From Flavobacterium sp. (GTDB lineage: Bacteria; Bacteroidota; Bacteroidia; Flavobacteriales; Flavobacteriaceae): a stretch of DNA of 64,000 nucleotides. Each line of letters opens with the position of its first letter. The stretch's first letter is position 1. Where the stretch lies: assembly GCA_023259675.1 (NCBI GenBank), contig JALRGT010000010.1, forward strand, positions 1 to 64,000, in the 5' to 3' direction. Below are positions 33,618 through 42,829 of the stretch, piece after piece. The translations under genes were made by a program, and so were the position numbers. The notes under the pieces are model-generated. The model saw only the letters and a program-made list of their open reading frames with translations. It searched no databases and was not told the origin of the DNA.

Positions 33618-35645
33618 ATGACTCAAACTACCTTTTTATTAATTGTGTTTTCATTAGTAATATCAGGTGGATTGTCTTTTTTTCAATATTATTACAAGGC
33701 CAAAAGTAAATCGAATCTGAATTTACTTTTGGCTTTTTTACGTTTTTTATCTCTTTTTGGCTTTTTTTTATTATTGATAAATCCGATGATTTCGAGAAAT
33801 ACTTTCGAAATTATCAAACCTACGTTATCAATTGTTGTAGATAATTCTGCTTCCATAAAAGATTTGAATGCAGATGAAAAAGCGATAGAAATTTATAAGG
33901 CATTTAGTTCGAATAAAGAACTGCAAGAAAAATTTCAAATACAATCCAGTCGGTTCGACAGTGATTTTCAATTAAGTAATACATTCAATTTCAAAGGAAC
34001 ACAAACCAATCTTGATGTGATTCCGAAAGCTTTAAAAAATCTGAATAAAAATGGTGCCTATCCAACAGTCTTGATTACTGATGGGAATCAGACTTCGGGA
34101 AATGATTATGTGTTTGGGTTTGATTTAGGAAACAAAGTTTTTCCGGTAGTTTTAGGTGATACAACCAAAGTATTTGATTTGAAAATAAATCAATTGAATG
34201 TCAATAAATATGCTTTTTACAAAAATAAATTTCCTGTAGAAGTTTTTTTAGAGTATTCTGGAGATAAGAATGTTTTGGCCGATTTTAGTATTTCTCAAGG
34301 GAATTCCGTTTTTAGTAAACAGAAAATTAGCTTTTCACCCACAAGAAAAACAGCAATCGTAAATGTACTTTTGTCGGCAGATAAAATAGGAAGCCAAGTA
34401 TTTCAAGCTCGAATAACTTCAAATGAAAAAGAAAAAAACACCTTAAATAATGCCAAGAAATTTGCGGTAGAAATACTGGATCAAAAAACAAATATTGCCA
34501 TTGTTTCAGCAATTAATCATCCTGATATTGGCGCTTTAAAAAGAGCGATTGAATCGAATGCACAACGTAAAGTAACGGTAGTTAAACCAAAAGAAATCAA
34601 GTCTTTAATATATTATGATGTTTTGATTTTGTATCAGCCCACTTCGGTATTTAAAATTATTTTTGAAGAAAATAAACGGGCTCAAATTAACTCATTTATA
34701 ATCACTGGAAATCATACTGATTTTTCATTTTTAAATCAACAACAAAGCAATTTTGAATTTAAAATGAGTAATCAAAAAGAAGATTATTTGGCTGCTCTTA
34801 ATTCGCAATTTAATTTGTTTGCCATGGATAACATTGGTTTTGAAAATTTACCACCTTTAGAAAATAGTTATGGAAAAATCAAATCCAAAGGAGACATAGC
34901 TGTTTTACTTTCGTCTAAAATTAGGAATATAGAAACCAATGCTCCGTTATTGGCTTTTGCAGATAATCAAGGCAAACGTTCGGCATATCTGTTGGGAGAG
35001 AACATTTGGAAATGGAGAATGCAAAGCCATATTGAAGCGATGTCTTTTGAAAAATTTGATGTTTTCATGGATAAAATTATTCAGTATTTGGCTTCCCATG
35101 ATGCAAAAAAATCTCTAGTCGTAAATCATGAAAGTTTTTATAATTCTGGCGACGCAATTGTAATTACAGCTCAATATTTTAATAAAAATTATGAGTTCGA
35201 TGAAAAAGCACATTTGACCATTTCATTGCAAAATGCCAAAACGAAACAAACTAAGGCCTACGATTTACTCAAAAGCACCAATGCGTATAAAGTGAATTTG
35301 GATGGGTTAGAGGCTGGTGAATATAATTTTAAAGTTGAAGAATTAAACACTAAAACTACTTATTCGAGCCATATTGAAATTTTAGATTTCGATATTGAAA
35401 AACAATTTGTAAATCCAGATATAAATAAATTAAGCCAATTGGCAAGTCAGACTCATGGAACGATGTATTATCCCAATCAAATTAATGCCTTGATGAAATC
35501 CTTATTGGCCGATAATTCGTATCAAACCATACAAAAATCAAATACCACGCGTTCCCCATTAATTGATTGGATTTGGTTGTTAATTTTAATATCCATTTCC
35601 CTTGCCTCAGAATGGTTTATACGAAAGTATAACGGATTATTGTAA
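33618..35645 (+). CDS. Membrane-anchored VWA-like protein
   Basis: 675 residues. Two N-terminal membrane helices (about 3-20 and 36-58) are followed by a von Willebrand A-like domain with a MIDAS-type DNSAS motif (IVVDNSASIKDL near residue 75), a long periplasmic region with beta-rich repeats, and a C-terminal helix (SPLIDWIWLLILISISLASEWFIRKY) with a short basic tail. This build is common in Bacteroidota next to aerotolerance (Bat) genes, but none are here. The function is unknown; a role in envelope protein assembly or sensing would be inference. Confidence 0.78.
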   Translation: MTQTTFLLIVFSLVISGGLSFFQYYYKAKSKSNLNLLLAFLRFLSLFGFFLLLINPMISRNTFEIIKPTLSIVVDNSASIKDLNADEKAIEIYKAFSSNKELQEKFQIQSSRFDSDFQLSNTFNFKGTQTNLDVIPKALKNLNKNGAYPTVLITDGNQTSGNDYVFGFDLGNKVFPVVLGDTTKVFDLKINQLNVNKYAFYKNKFPVEVFLEYSGDKNVLADFSISQGNSVFSKQKISFSPTRKTAIVNVLLSADKIGSQVFQARITSNEKEKNTLNNAKKFAVEILDQKTNIAIVSAINHPDIGALKRAIESNAQRKVTVVKPKEIKSLIYYDVLILYQPTSVFKIIFEENKRAQINSFIITGNHTDFSFLNQQQSNFEFKMSNQKEDYLAALNSQFNLFAMDNIGFENLPPLENSYGKIKSKGDIAVLLSSKIRNIETNAPLLAFADNQGKRSAYLLGENIWKWRMQSHIEAMSFEKFDVFMDKIIQYLASHDAKKSLVVNHESFYNSGDAIVITAQYFNKNYEFDEKAHLTISLQNAKTKQTKAYDLLKSTNAYKVNLDGLEAGEYNFKVEELNTKTTYSSHIEILDFDIEKQFVNPDINKLSQLASQTHGTMYYPNQINALMKSLLADNSYQTIQKSNTTRSPLIDWIWLLILISISLASEWFIRKYNGLL

Positions 35646-35710
35646 ATCAATATCGATGAAGTTTACAATTTCTAAAAACTATTTTAAGATAGAATAAAAA
35701 ATATTAAATT

Positions 35711-36667
35711 TTGAAGAATAGTCTCTTTTCTTTTTTTGAAAACAATAAAATAATACAGAAAATCTTTTTTGTTTTATTGTTGTTGGTATGTGCGTTTAAT
35801 TCGGTTAGTCCACCAATGGCGTTACTATTGGGACTCGTTGTGGCTAATCTTTCCGGTCATCCATTCCTGCCGTTCAATCATATTGCGATTCGCTATTTAC
35901 TTCAAATATCTGTAGTGGGTTTAGGGTTTGGAATGAATGTGTACAGTGCTTTAGCAATAGGATCTACCAGTTTTTTATTTACGATTGACTCAATTATAAG
36001 CACCATAATTCTTGGAGTTTTATTAGGGAAATGGCTTTTGATTGATAAGAAAACATCGCATCTGATTTCGTGTGGAACGGCCATTTGCGGAGGCAGTGCC
36101 ATCGCGGCGATTGCTCCCATAATTAAGTCTGATGAGAAACAAACCTCGGTTGCTTTGGGGGTAATTTTTATATTGAATTCAATCGCTTTGTTTTTATTTC
36201 CGGCAATCGGACATTGGCTGCATTTATCGCAACAAGAATTTGGATTATGGTGCGCTATAGCCATTCACGATACCAGTTCGGTCGTTGGGGCAGCCAGTAA
36301 ATATGGAACGGAAGCATTACAAATTGCCACTACCGTTAAATTAGCACGAGCACTGTGGATTATTCCTGTAGCTTTGATAACCACGGTTCTATTTAAAAAC
36401 AAATCAGGAAAAATTAAAATCCCTTATTTTATAGGACTGTTTGTTTTGGCAATGGTTTTGAATACGTATTTCCCTCGAATTTCTGATTTTTCACCTACAA
36501 TTGTAGCAATCGCCAAAATAGGACTTACAATTACGCTGTTTTTAATTGGTTCCGGTTTGAACTTCAATGTTTTACGGGCAGTGGGTTTAAAACCATTATT
36601 CCAAGGAATATTACTTTGGGCATTTATTGCTATAGCAACATTGTTTTCGATTCAATATTTCAATTAA
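35711..36667 (+). CDS. YeiH/UPF0324 family putative sulfate exporter
   Basis: 318 residues, about ten membrane helices. The signature ISCGTAICGGSAIAAIAPIIKSDEKQTSVALGVIF and AIHDTSSVVGAASKYG identify the family. Members have been proposed to export sulfate or sulfite after sulfonate breakdown; the transport role is poorly tested. The start is TTG at 35711, since the next in-frame ATG would remove the first helix. Its end overlaps the convergent DUF1275 gene by 8 bp. No sulfonate-degradation genes lie nearby. Confidence 0.85.
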   Translation: MKNSLFSFFENNKIIQKIFFVLLLLVCAFNSVSPPMALLLGLVVANLSGHPFLPFNHIAIRYLLQISVVGLGFGMNVYSALAIGSTSFLFTIDSIISTIILGVLLGKWLLIDKKTSHLISCGTAICGGSAIAAIAPIIKSDEKQTSVALGVIFILNSIALFLFPAIGHWLHLSQQEFGLWCAIAIHDTSSVVGAASKYGTEALQIATTVKLARALWIIPVALITTVLFKNKSGKIKIPYFIGLFVLAMVLNTYFPRISDFSPTIVAIAKIGLTITLFLIGSGLNFNVLRAVGLKPLFQGILLWAFIAIATLFSIQYFN

Positions 36668-37403
36668 TTTTTCGTAAAACTTTTTTTCTTCTTTTCATCA
36701 TTAAAAATTGAAATCGAAAATAATCAAAAAGAAGGGTTATCATAAGAAAAAATGTACCGATTAATAGGGTTTTCATTTCGAGGAAAGTATACATAAAGCC
36801 ACCAAAAATACAACCACTAAAAAAGAAACCAATTATTGATAATCTCAAATAGATACTGGTTTTTAATCTTTTGTTTTCTTCTGGTTTTTTATAAAAAAAT
36901 AATTGTGACAATTCTATTCCCAAATCAGTAAAAAGCCCTGTTAAGTGAGTAGTTCTTACAGTTGCTTGAGAAATTTTTGTAACCAAAGAGTTTTGGCTTC
37001 CCATAGCAAAAAGTAGAGAAAAAGCAATCCATCTTCCTTCTAAAGTTGATAAATCAGATGCAGTTCCGAAAATGCCAATACTGAACAAAACGATGATCTC
37101 AAGCGAAATTGGAATTACATAAGATAAACTGGGATTCGTTTTAGAAATTAATTCGGTCAAAAAATTAGCAGTGAACGATCCCAGTAAAAAAAAGAGGGTA
37201 AATACAAAAAAAGTGATTGCCCCGGAAAAATTTTGCCGCAATACTTCTTCTGCAAAATAAGCAAAATGCCCAGTCACATTGGTTGTTAATGTTTTCAGGG
37301 CCAAAACTCCTGTTATATTAACTATTCCCGCTACAAATGACAATAACGTCGCTAGGCGCAAATTATGAATAAAAGTTCTTTTTTTTCCTTGATGGCGAAA
37401 CAT
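36660..37403 (-). CDS. DUF1275 (YoaK) family membrane protein
   Basis: 247 residues, six predicted membrane helices. LSFVAGIVNITGVLALKTLTTNVTGH near the N-terminus and GSQNSLVTKISQATVRTTHLTGLFTDLGIELSQL in the middle are diagnostic for the family. The C-terminus is strongly basic (MMKRRKKVLRKIN). Function unknown in general. It is followed by none of its own strand and lies 41 bp after the LTA-synthase-like gene in the same direction, so the two may be co-transcribed. Confidence 0.85.
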   Translation of the reverse strand: MFRHQGKKRTFIHNLRLATLLSFVAGIVNITGVLALKTLTTNVTGHFAYFAEEVLRQNFSGAITFFVFTLFFLLGSFTANFLTELISKTNPSLSYVIPISLEIIVLFSIGIFGTASDLSTLEGRWIAFSLLFAMGSQNSLVTKISQATVRTTHLTGLFTDLGIELSQLFFYKKPEENKRLKTSIYLRLSIIGFFFSGCIFGGFMYTFLEMKTLLIGTFFLMITLLFDYFRFQFLMMKRRKKVLRKIN

Positions 37404-37443
37404 GTCATTGCAGTTGTATAATTAATAACTTAACAATAGAAAA

Positions 37444-39540
37444 TCATTTTTTCTGATACTTTTTTTTCTTTAAAATGTCTGAAGCCGTTTGATAATAGGA
37501 AATAGTTTCATGTACCAAATCTGTTCTTTCTTTATCTAAAGGTTTTTGCTCGTAATAAATTTGAAAATCTGCGGCAACTTTTGGATCAGGCTTTAGTGTT
37601 AGTTGAAACTGTTTGACCTCTTTTTTAGGTGAAATAATAGTTAATATATTGTCTTTTATCAATCCTAAATCCTGATACGTGGCAATTAAAGCCCTTGGTT
37701 TGTAATCTTCTTTTAATACATCTTGTCCAAAAAATTTACTTTGATAGTTGAAATTTAATAATCCAAAAAGCGTAGGCATCACATCAATTTGAGACATTAG
37801 ATTGGCATACTTTTTTGGTTTAATAAAACCTGGACTGTATATTAAGGCAGGAATTCTATATTTGTCAATCGGAAGTTCTGTTTTTCCGGCACTTGATGCA
37901 CAATGATCCGATACAATAACAAATACGGTATTAGAAAACCAAGGTTGCTTTTTAGCTATTTCAAAGAATTTTTTAATGGCAAAATCGGTGTATTTTACTC
38001 CTCCATCCCTTGATTTTGCATCACCAGGAATGTCTATTTTATCATTAGGATAAGTAAATGGTCTATGATTACTTACCGTCATGATATGATTAAAGAAAGG
38101 TTTGTTTTCCTTTACTTCAAGATTCATGACTTGTATTGCTTTGTTATACATATCTTCATCGCAAACGCCCCAAATATTGGAAAAGGTAATTTCATTTTCT
38201 AAAAAGTTTTTTTTGTCTACAATCGAATAGCCGTTTCCGGTAAAAAAATCTTCCATGTTATCAAAAAAAGCATCGCCGCCGTAGAGATATTTCACGTTAT
38301 ATCCTTTTTGTTGAAATACACTTCCGGTAGAAAACTTATCTTTATTATCTTCTCTTTTTACGACACTTTCGCCAGCGGTTGGCGGAATACATAAGGTTAC
38401 CGCCTCCAAACCACGAATTGTTCTATTACCGGTTGCATATAAATTGGTGAACAATAAACTTTGAGTGGCTAAGCTATCCAAAAAGGGGGTAATGTTTCTT
38501 TCATTTCCATACATTTTCATAAAATTGGCACTGTAACTTTCGATAGTTATTAACACGACATTTTTATGATTTTCTACCGAATCACTTGTAATGAATCGCA
38601 AAGTAGTTTCATCTGAAATGTTAGGTATTTGTTGGCTTAAAATATGATAGGCCTCTTTTTCGGGAAGTGTTTTATAAAATTTAAAATAATCTAACTTACT
38701 ATTCATAAAAGCCAAATAAAATTTATAAATTCCATTGGACTGCAACTCATTAGAAAAAACATTTTGTGAATTTTCTGTAGTGGACAAAAAAGGAATTGCG
38801 GCAAATGAAAGTACGAACAGGACTAAATATAGAGCGGATATTTTTATTTTTTCGACAAAAGTGGGAATGCTTTCAATATAGGTTTTAGACTTATTTACGA
38901 TATAATACGTGACTATTCCAGCAATTAGGAATAATACTGAAAAGATAGGAATTACAGGATAAGATTCCATAATGTTGCCAATGACTTCATTGGTGTAAAC
39001 CAAATAATTGACCGCTATAAAATTATATTTCACACCAAATTCATTCCAGAAAAAGTATTCACTAATGGCATTTTGCAAAATTAAAACAACAAATAAAAAC
39101 ATCACAAAAGAAAAGAGCCAAAATCGAATTTGTTTTCGGTGGTTAGGCAGAAAAAGGAACAGTGCAAACAAAAACGTTTTTATCCCAACAAAAATAGTTC
39201 CTATCAACGGCAATGCTCCTCCGTATTCGTTAAGGATTGATTTTCCAGATATTATATAAAGCAAGATTGCTACTAAAAGAAGTAAATTGATATATCCGTA
39301 TGGTTTTAAATATTTTGCATTGGATATGAAAATTAGATACAACCATAAAAAACCGCTAATGATAGTGAATACAAAAACATCAGAAACTAAACCAACGGAG
39401 AAAATCTTAATTGAATCAATCCAACTGAATGATGCTTGTGTGATAGGATGGAAAAATAAAATAGATCTTAACACGAAACTTATCAAAACATAAAAAAATG
39501 TAAGATAATAGAAAGGTGATAATTTTTTTATGAGAGGCAT
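37444..39540 (-). CDS. LTA synthase/phosphoglycerol transferase-like alkaline-phosphatase-fold membrane enzyme
   Basis: 698 residues. Five N-terminal membrane helices (to about residue 260) and an extracellular or periplasmic sulfatase-fold domain: VVLITIESYSANFMKMYG (metal Glu), ATGNRTIRGLEAVTLC (the Thr nucleophile), FFNHIMTVSNHRPF and VIVSDHCAS (metal Asp/His). This is the architecture of LtaS and of OpgB/phosphoethanolamine transferases. Bacteroidota make no lipoteichoic acid, so the acceptor is probably another envelope glycan or lipid; donor and acceptor are unknown. It has its own promoter candidate. Confidence 0.87.
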   Translation of the reverse strand: MPLIKKLSPFYYLTFFYVLISFVLRSILFFHPITQASFSWIDSIKIFSVGLVSDVFVFTIISGFLWLYLIFISNAKYLKPYGYINLLLLVAILLYIISGKSILNEYGGALPLIGTIFVGIKTFLFALFLFLPNHRKQIRFWLFSFVMFLFVVLILQNAISEYFFWNEFGVKYNFIAVNYLVYTNEVIGNIMESYPVIPIFSVLFLIAGIVTYYIVNKSKTYIESIPTFVEKIKISALYLVLFVLSFAAIPFLSTTENSQNVFSNELQSNGIYKFYLAFMNSKLDYFKFYKTLPEKEAYHILSQQIPNISDETTLRFITSDSVENHKNVVLITIESYSANFMKMYGNERNITPFLDSLATQSLLFTNLYATGNRTIRGLEAVTLCIPPTAGESVVKREDNKDKFSTGSVFQQKGYNVKYLYGGDAFFDNMEDFFTGNGYSIVDKKNFLENEITFSNIWGVCDEDMYNKAIQVMNLEVKENKPFFNHIMTVSNHRPFTYPNDKIDIPGDAKSRDGGVKYTDFAIKKFFEIAKKQPWFSNTVFVIVSDHCASSAGKTELPIDKYRIPALIYSPGFIKPKKYANLMSQIDVMPTLFGLLNFNYQSKFFGQDVLKEDYKPRALIATYQDLGLIKDNILTIISPKKEVKQFQLTLKPDPKVAADFQIYYEQKPLDKERTDLVHETISYYQTASDILKKKKYQKK

Positions 39541-39557
39541 AATTCTATTTTTTTTTA

Positions 39558-39565
39558 CAAAAATA
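39558..39565 (-). promoter_or_regulatory. Candidate -7 element of the LTA-synthase-like gene
   Basis: Reverse complement reads TATTTTTG (TAnnTTTG) 18 bp before the ATG at 39540. No spaced TTG seen. Confidence 0.4.
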
Positions 39566-39722
39566 TGAATTTGGATTGATATTGGTTCATTCTTGTTAGC
39601 GTATAAAATCTTAAGTTTTACTTAAGAAAAGTATCTAACAACAATAATTACTGTGATTTTTAGTTTATTTGATGATTAATTTGATTGGCCAAAATTTATT
39701 GTTTTACACTAATAGAAAAATT

Positions 39723-40157
39723 ATGAAAAAGACACTCTTTTTAATGTTGCTTTTTATGGCAATTTCAGGGTATTCACAGGATTGGAAGACAAATTTTGAT
39801 ATAGTGAAAAGTGAAGCTGTAACCCAAAATAAAAATATATTATTGGTTTTTTCAGGTTCGGATTGGTGTGCGCCTTGTATTAAACTAGAGAAAATCATTT
39901 TTGAATCGGCGGAATTTAAAGAATTTGCCGCTACCAATTTAATTTTAGCTCGAGCTGATTTCCCTAGGAAAAAGCAAAATCAATTGGATCCAGAAGTTAA
40001 AAAACAAAATGAAGAATTATCGGAGAAATATAATATTGACGGTATCTTTCCTTTGGTTATACTTTTAAATAACAAAGGGGAAGTTTTAGGAACAACAAGT
40101 TATAAAAATGTATCTCCAAAAGAGTATATACAGTTGCTTAATTCTTTTTTTAAATAA
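39723..40157 (+). CDS. Secreted thioredoxin-like protein, first gene of the flavinylation-type cassette
   Basis: 144 residues from the ATG at 39723: a signal peptide (MKKTLFLMLLFMAISGYSQ) then a thioredoxin fold with the redox motif WCAPC in FSGSDWCAPCIKLEKII and the cis-Pro region GIFPLVILLNNKG. A longer frame from 39669 would put 18 extra residues before the signal peptide, which argues against it. It probably works in the periplasm as a thiol oxidoreductase. apbE starts 5 bp after its stop, so the genes are co-transcribed. Confidence 0.85.
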   Translation: MKKTLFLMLLFMAISGYSQDWKTNFDIVKSEAVTQNKNILLVFSGSDWCAPCIKLEKIIFESAEFKEFAATNLILARADFPRKKQNQLDPEVKKQNEELSEKYNIDGIFPLVILLNNKGEVLGTTSYKNVSPKEYIQLLNSFFK

Positions 40158-40162
40158 CAGTA

Positions 40163-41152
40163 ATGAAACGAGTCTGTATTATTTTTTTCGCTCTTAATGG
40201 ATTGCTTCTTTCCGCACAAGTGACCCAAAAACGAACCCTCTCAATGTTGGGAAGTCCCTTTGAAATGATTGTTGTTGCCAAAGATATTATGGAAGCCGAT
40301 GGTTATATCGATTTGGCTGTTGCCGAAGTTTCCCTTATAGAAAATATAATTTCCGATTGGATACCAACAACTCCACTTTCTGAAGTCAATAGAAATGCAG
40401 GAAATATACCAGTTCAAGTACCACAGGAATTATTTGATTTAGTAGAACGTTCCATTAAAGTTTCGGAATTAACTTCTGGTGCATTTGACATTAGTTATGC
40501 TTCCATGGATAAAATTTGGAAATTTGATGGCAGTATGAGCCGCATGCCAAGCCCAGAAGAAATTAAAAACTCGGTTTCCAAAGTAGGATATAAAAATATA
40601 ATCTTAGACCAGAAAACGCACTCTATATTTCTTAAAAATACAGGAATGAAATTGGGGTTAGGAGGAATCGGTCAAGGATTTATTGCCGATAAAATTAAAG
40701 CAATGCTAGTTGCGAAAGGGGTCCAAGCCGGAATTGTAAATATCTCTGGCGATATCAATGCTTGGGGAAAACAACTGAATGGGGAACAATGGAAGATAGG
40801 TATCAAAAACCCATTAAATAAAGACAAAGTATTTGCGACTTTTCCAATAGAAGATAGTGCGGTAGAGACATCTGGAAGCTATGAGAAGTTTGTGACCTTT
40901 AATGGCAAAAGATATTCGCATATAATTGATACCAGAACGGGATATCCGGCTACCGGAGTAATCAGTGTAACCGTTTTTGCAAAATCTACTGAATTGGCGG
41001 ATGCATTGGCTACGGGACTTTTTGTACTCGGAGTTGATGTAGGGCTAGATTTGGTAAATCAATTGCCGGGTATAGAGTGCATATATGTTGATGATATCGG
41101 AAAAATATTTGCTTCAAAAAATATTGATTTAAAAAAATATAACAATGAATAA
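40163..41152 (+). CDS. apbE: ApbE: FAD:protein FMN transferase
   Basis: 329 residues with a signal peptide (MKRVCIIFFALNGLLLSAQ, no lipobox). Family motifs: TSGAFDISYASMDKIWKFDG, LGGIGQGFIADKIKAML, GIVNISGDINAWGK, and SYEKFVTFNGKRYSHIIDTRTGYPATG, which hold the magnesium and FAD sites. ApbE moves FMN from FAD to a Thr/Ser in target proteins outside the cytoplasm. No canonical NqrB/NqrC, RnfG or FMN-bind target lies nearby; the neighbouring DUF3570 barrel carries a similar site. It overlaps the DUF4266 gene by 8 bp. Confidence 0.95.
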   Translation: MKRVCIIFFALNGLLLSAQVTQKRTLSMLGSPFEMIVVAKDIMEADGYIDLAVAEVSLIENIISDWIPTTPLSEVNRNAGNIPVQVPQELFDLVERSIKVSELTSGAFDISYASMDKIWKFDGSMSRMPSPEEIKNSVSKVGYKNIILDQKTHSIFLKNTGMKLGLGGIGQGFIADKIKAMLVAKGVQAGIVNISGDINAWGKQLNGEQWKIGIKNPLNKDKVFATFPIEDSAVETSGSYEKFVTFNGKRYSHIIDTRTGYPATGVISVTVFAKSTELADALATGLFVLGVDVGLDLVNQLPGIECIYVDDIGKIFASKNIDLKKYNNE

Positions 41153-41354
41153 AATACTCCTTTTAGGTGTTTTACTTGTAATAATGCAATCTTGTGTTGC
41201 TGTAAAAGAATATGATAAATTATATATAAATGACCCTGATATGAAGTTATCTGCAAAAAAGTCTGAAAAGTATGAAACTACTTTTCAGGTATATCGGGAA
41301 TCTGCAGCAGGAGCAAATGGAGGAAAAACTGGTGGCGGATGTGGTTGTAATTAA
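41145..41354 (+). CDS. DUF4266 small lipoprotein
   Basis: 69 residues: signal peptide and lipobox (VIMQSC, Cys17), then VAVKEYDKLYINDPDMKLS, which is the DUF4266 core, and a Gly-rich tail ending GGGCGCN. The family is found with ApbE and DUF3570 genes. The terminal Cys-x-Cys could take part in thiol exchange with the secreted thioredoxin or bind a metal; both are inference. It overlaps apbE by 8 bp and precedes the barrel gene by 9 bp. Confidence 0.85.
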   Translation: MNKILLLGVLLVIMQSCVAVKEYDKLYINDPDMKLSAKKSEKYETTFQVYRESAAGANGGKTGGGCGCN

Positions 41355-41363
41355 TTATTAAAG

Positions 41364-42818
41364 ATGAAAAATATAATAACAGTAACTATATTACTGGTAA
41401 GCTATGTAACTTTTGCACAGAAAAAAGATGCTACTGAACCTTTTAAAAAAAGAATTTTAGAAAATGGAGAAGTAGATTTTTTGTTGAGTTATTACAATCA
41501 GGATGGAACCCATTCTCCAGTTAGTGGTGGAATTGGTTCTGAAAAATTAACAGATATTGCTTCAAATATAGTAGTCGCTGTACCTTTAAATGCAGATGAC
41601 GTATTAACTTTTGATGTTGGGGTGTCATCATATACATCGGCATCATCCAGTAATATTAATCCTTTTAATGCAACTGGAGCATCAGGTGGTGGTGATGACG
41701 AATATGATGATGATAAAAACACACTAGGAAAAGCAGCTGCAGCCATCAATCCATACGGAACACCATGGCAAGCTTCATCCGGAGCTTCAAAGAGTGATCA
41801 ATTGGCCTCGGTTTCGGCTAATTATAGTCATAGTTCAGATAGCAGGAATACTCTTTGGAGTGCTGATGTATCCTTTTCTAATGAATACGATTATACCTCA
41901 GTTGGTTTTGGAGGTGGTTTAACCAAATTATTTAACCAAAAAAACACAGAGTTCAGTGTAAAAGGGAATGTTTATCTAGATCAATGGCGACCTATTTATC
42001 CTACGGAATTACATGAATTTGAATTACATGGAACTAATTTTCAAAATAGTGGATTTTTCTCAGGAGTTCCTATTTTAGATCAAAATGGCGTTCAGTCATT
42101 TGCTTATTTGCCTTCGGCATTTACGCCATATAGTATTGTAAACAGAAATTCTTATTCGGCTTCCATTTCTTTTTCTCAAATTTTGACAAAGAAAATCCAA
42201 ATGTCAATTTTCATGGATTTATTAAAACAAGAAGGATTATTAGGAACACCTTATCAAAGAATCTATTTTGCGGATAAGGCCAATTTCTATATTGGACAAC
42301 CACAATATATTACTACTTATGATACTTCTAAAAATACGGGAGTATACCAACTGGCTGATGATAAAGAACGTTTGCCGAGTTCTCGTTTTAAAGTTCCGAT
42401 TGGTGTAAGATTTAATTTTTACATCAATGAATATGTTGTTGCTAGAACTTATTACAGGTATTATCAAGACAATTGGGGAATTCAAGCGCATACGGCTTCG
42501 ATTGAATTACCTGTTAAGTTAAGTCAATATATAACAGTTTATCCGATGTATCGTTATTATTCACAAACAGCCTCAGATTATTTTGCACCTTATGAGCAGC
42601 ATTTTTCAACAGAAAAATATTATACTTCAGATTATGATTTATCTATGTTTACCAGCAATCAATATGGTTTAGGATTTACTTATACCGATATTTTTACTCG
42701 AGCTAAGATTTTCGTTTTAGGATTAAAATCGATAGATTTACGAATGAATCATTATCAGAGAAGTGATGGTTTATCGGCTAATATTGCTTCATTCGGATTT
42801 AAATTTGAAGTAGAATAA
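41364..42818 (+). CDS. DUF3570 outer-membrane beta-barrel protein
   Basis: 484 residues: signal peptide (to about residue 19, FAQKK) and then alternating beta strands ending in a C-terminal strand (NIASFGFKFEVE) typical of outer-membrane barrels. The Asp/Ser-rich stretch at about 95-145 contains TGASGG (104-109) and SGASKS (139-144). The latter fits the [S/T]-G-A-[S/T]-x-[S/T] core of ApbE flavinylation sites. The family is found with ApbE and DUF4266. Being the last structural gene of the cassette, it may be the modified substrate, or a pore for the system. Confidence 0.85.
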   Translation: MKNIITVTILLVSYVTFAQKKDATEPFKKRILENGEVDFLLSYYNQDGTHSPVSGGIGSEKLTDIASNIVVAVPLNADDVLTFDVGVSSYTSASSSNINPFNATGASGGGDDEYDDDKNTLGKAAAAINPYGTPWQASSGASKSDQLASVSANYSHSSDSRNTLWSADVSFSNEYDYTSVGFGGGLTKLFNQKNTEFSVKGNVYLDQWRPIYPTELHEFELHGTNFQNSGFFSGVPILDQNGVQSFAYLPSAFTPYSIVNRNSYSASISFSQILTKKIQMSIFMDLLKQEGLLGTPYQRIYFADKANFYIGQPQYITTYDTSKNTGVYQLADDKERLPSSRFKVPIGVRFNFYINEYVVARTYYRYYQDNWGIQAHTASIELPVKLSQYITVYPMYRYYSQTASDYFAPYEQHFSTEKYYTSDYDLSMFTSNQYGLGFTYTDIFTRAKIFVLGLKSIDLRMNHYQRSDGLSANIASFGFKFEVE

Positions 42819-42829
42819 AATTGAATCAA

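Noticed and set aside
41498..41749. Minus-strand frame across the DUF3570 Ser/Asp segment
   Set aside because: Shadow of the low-complexity coding segment; the plus frame is supported by signal peptide and operon position.
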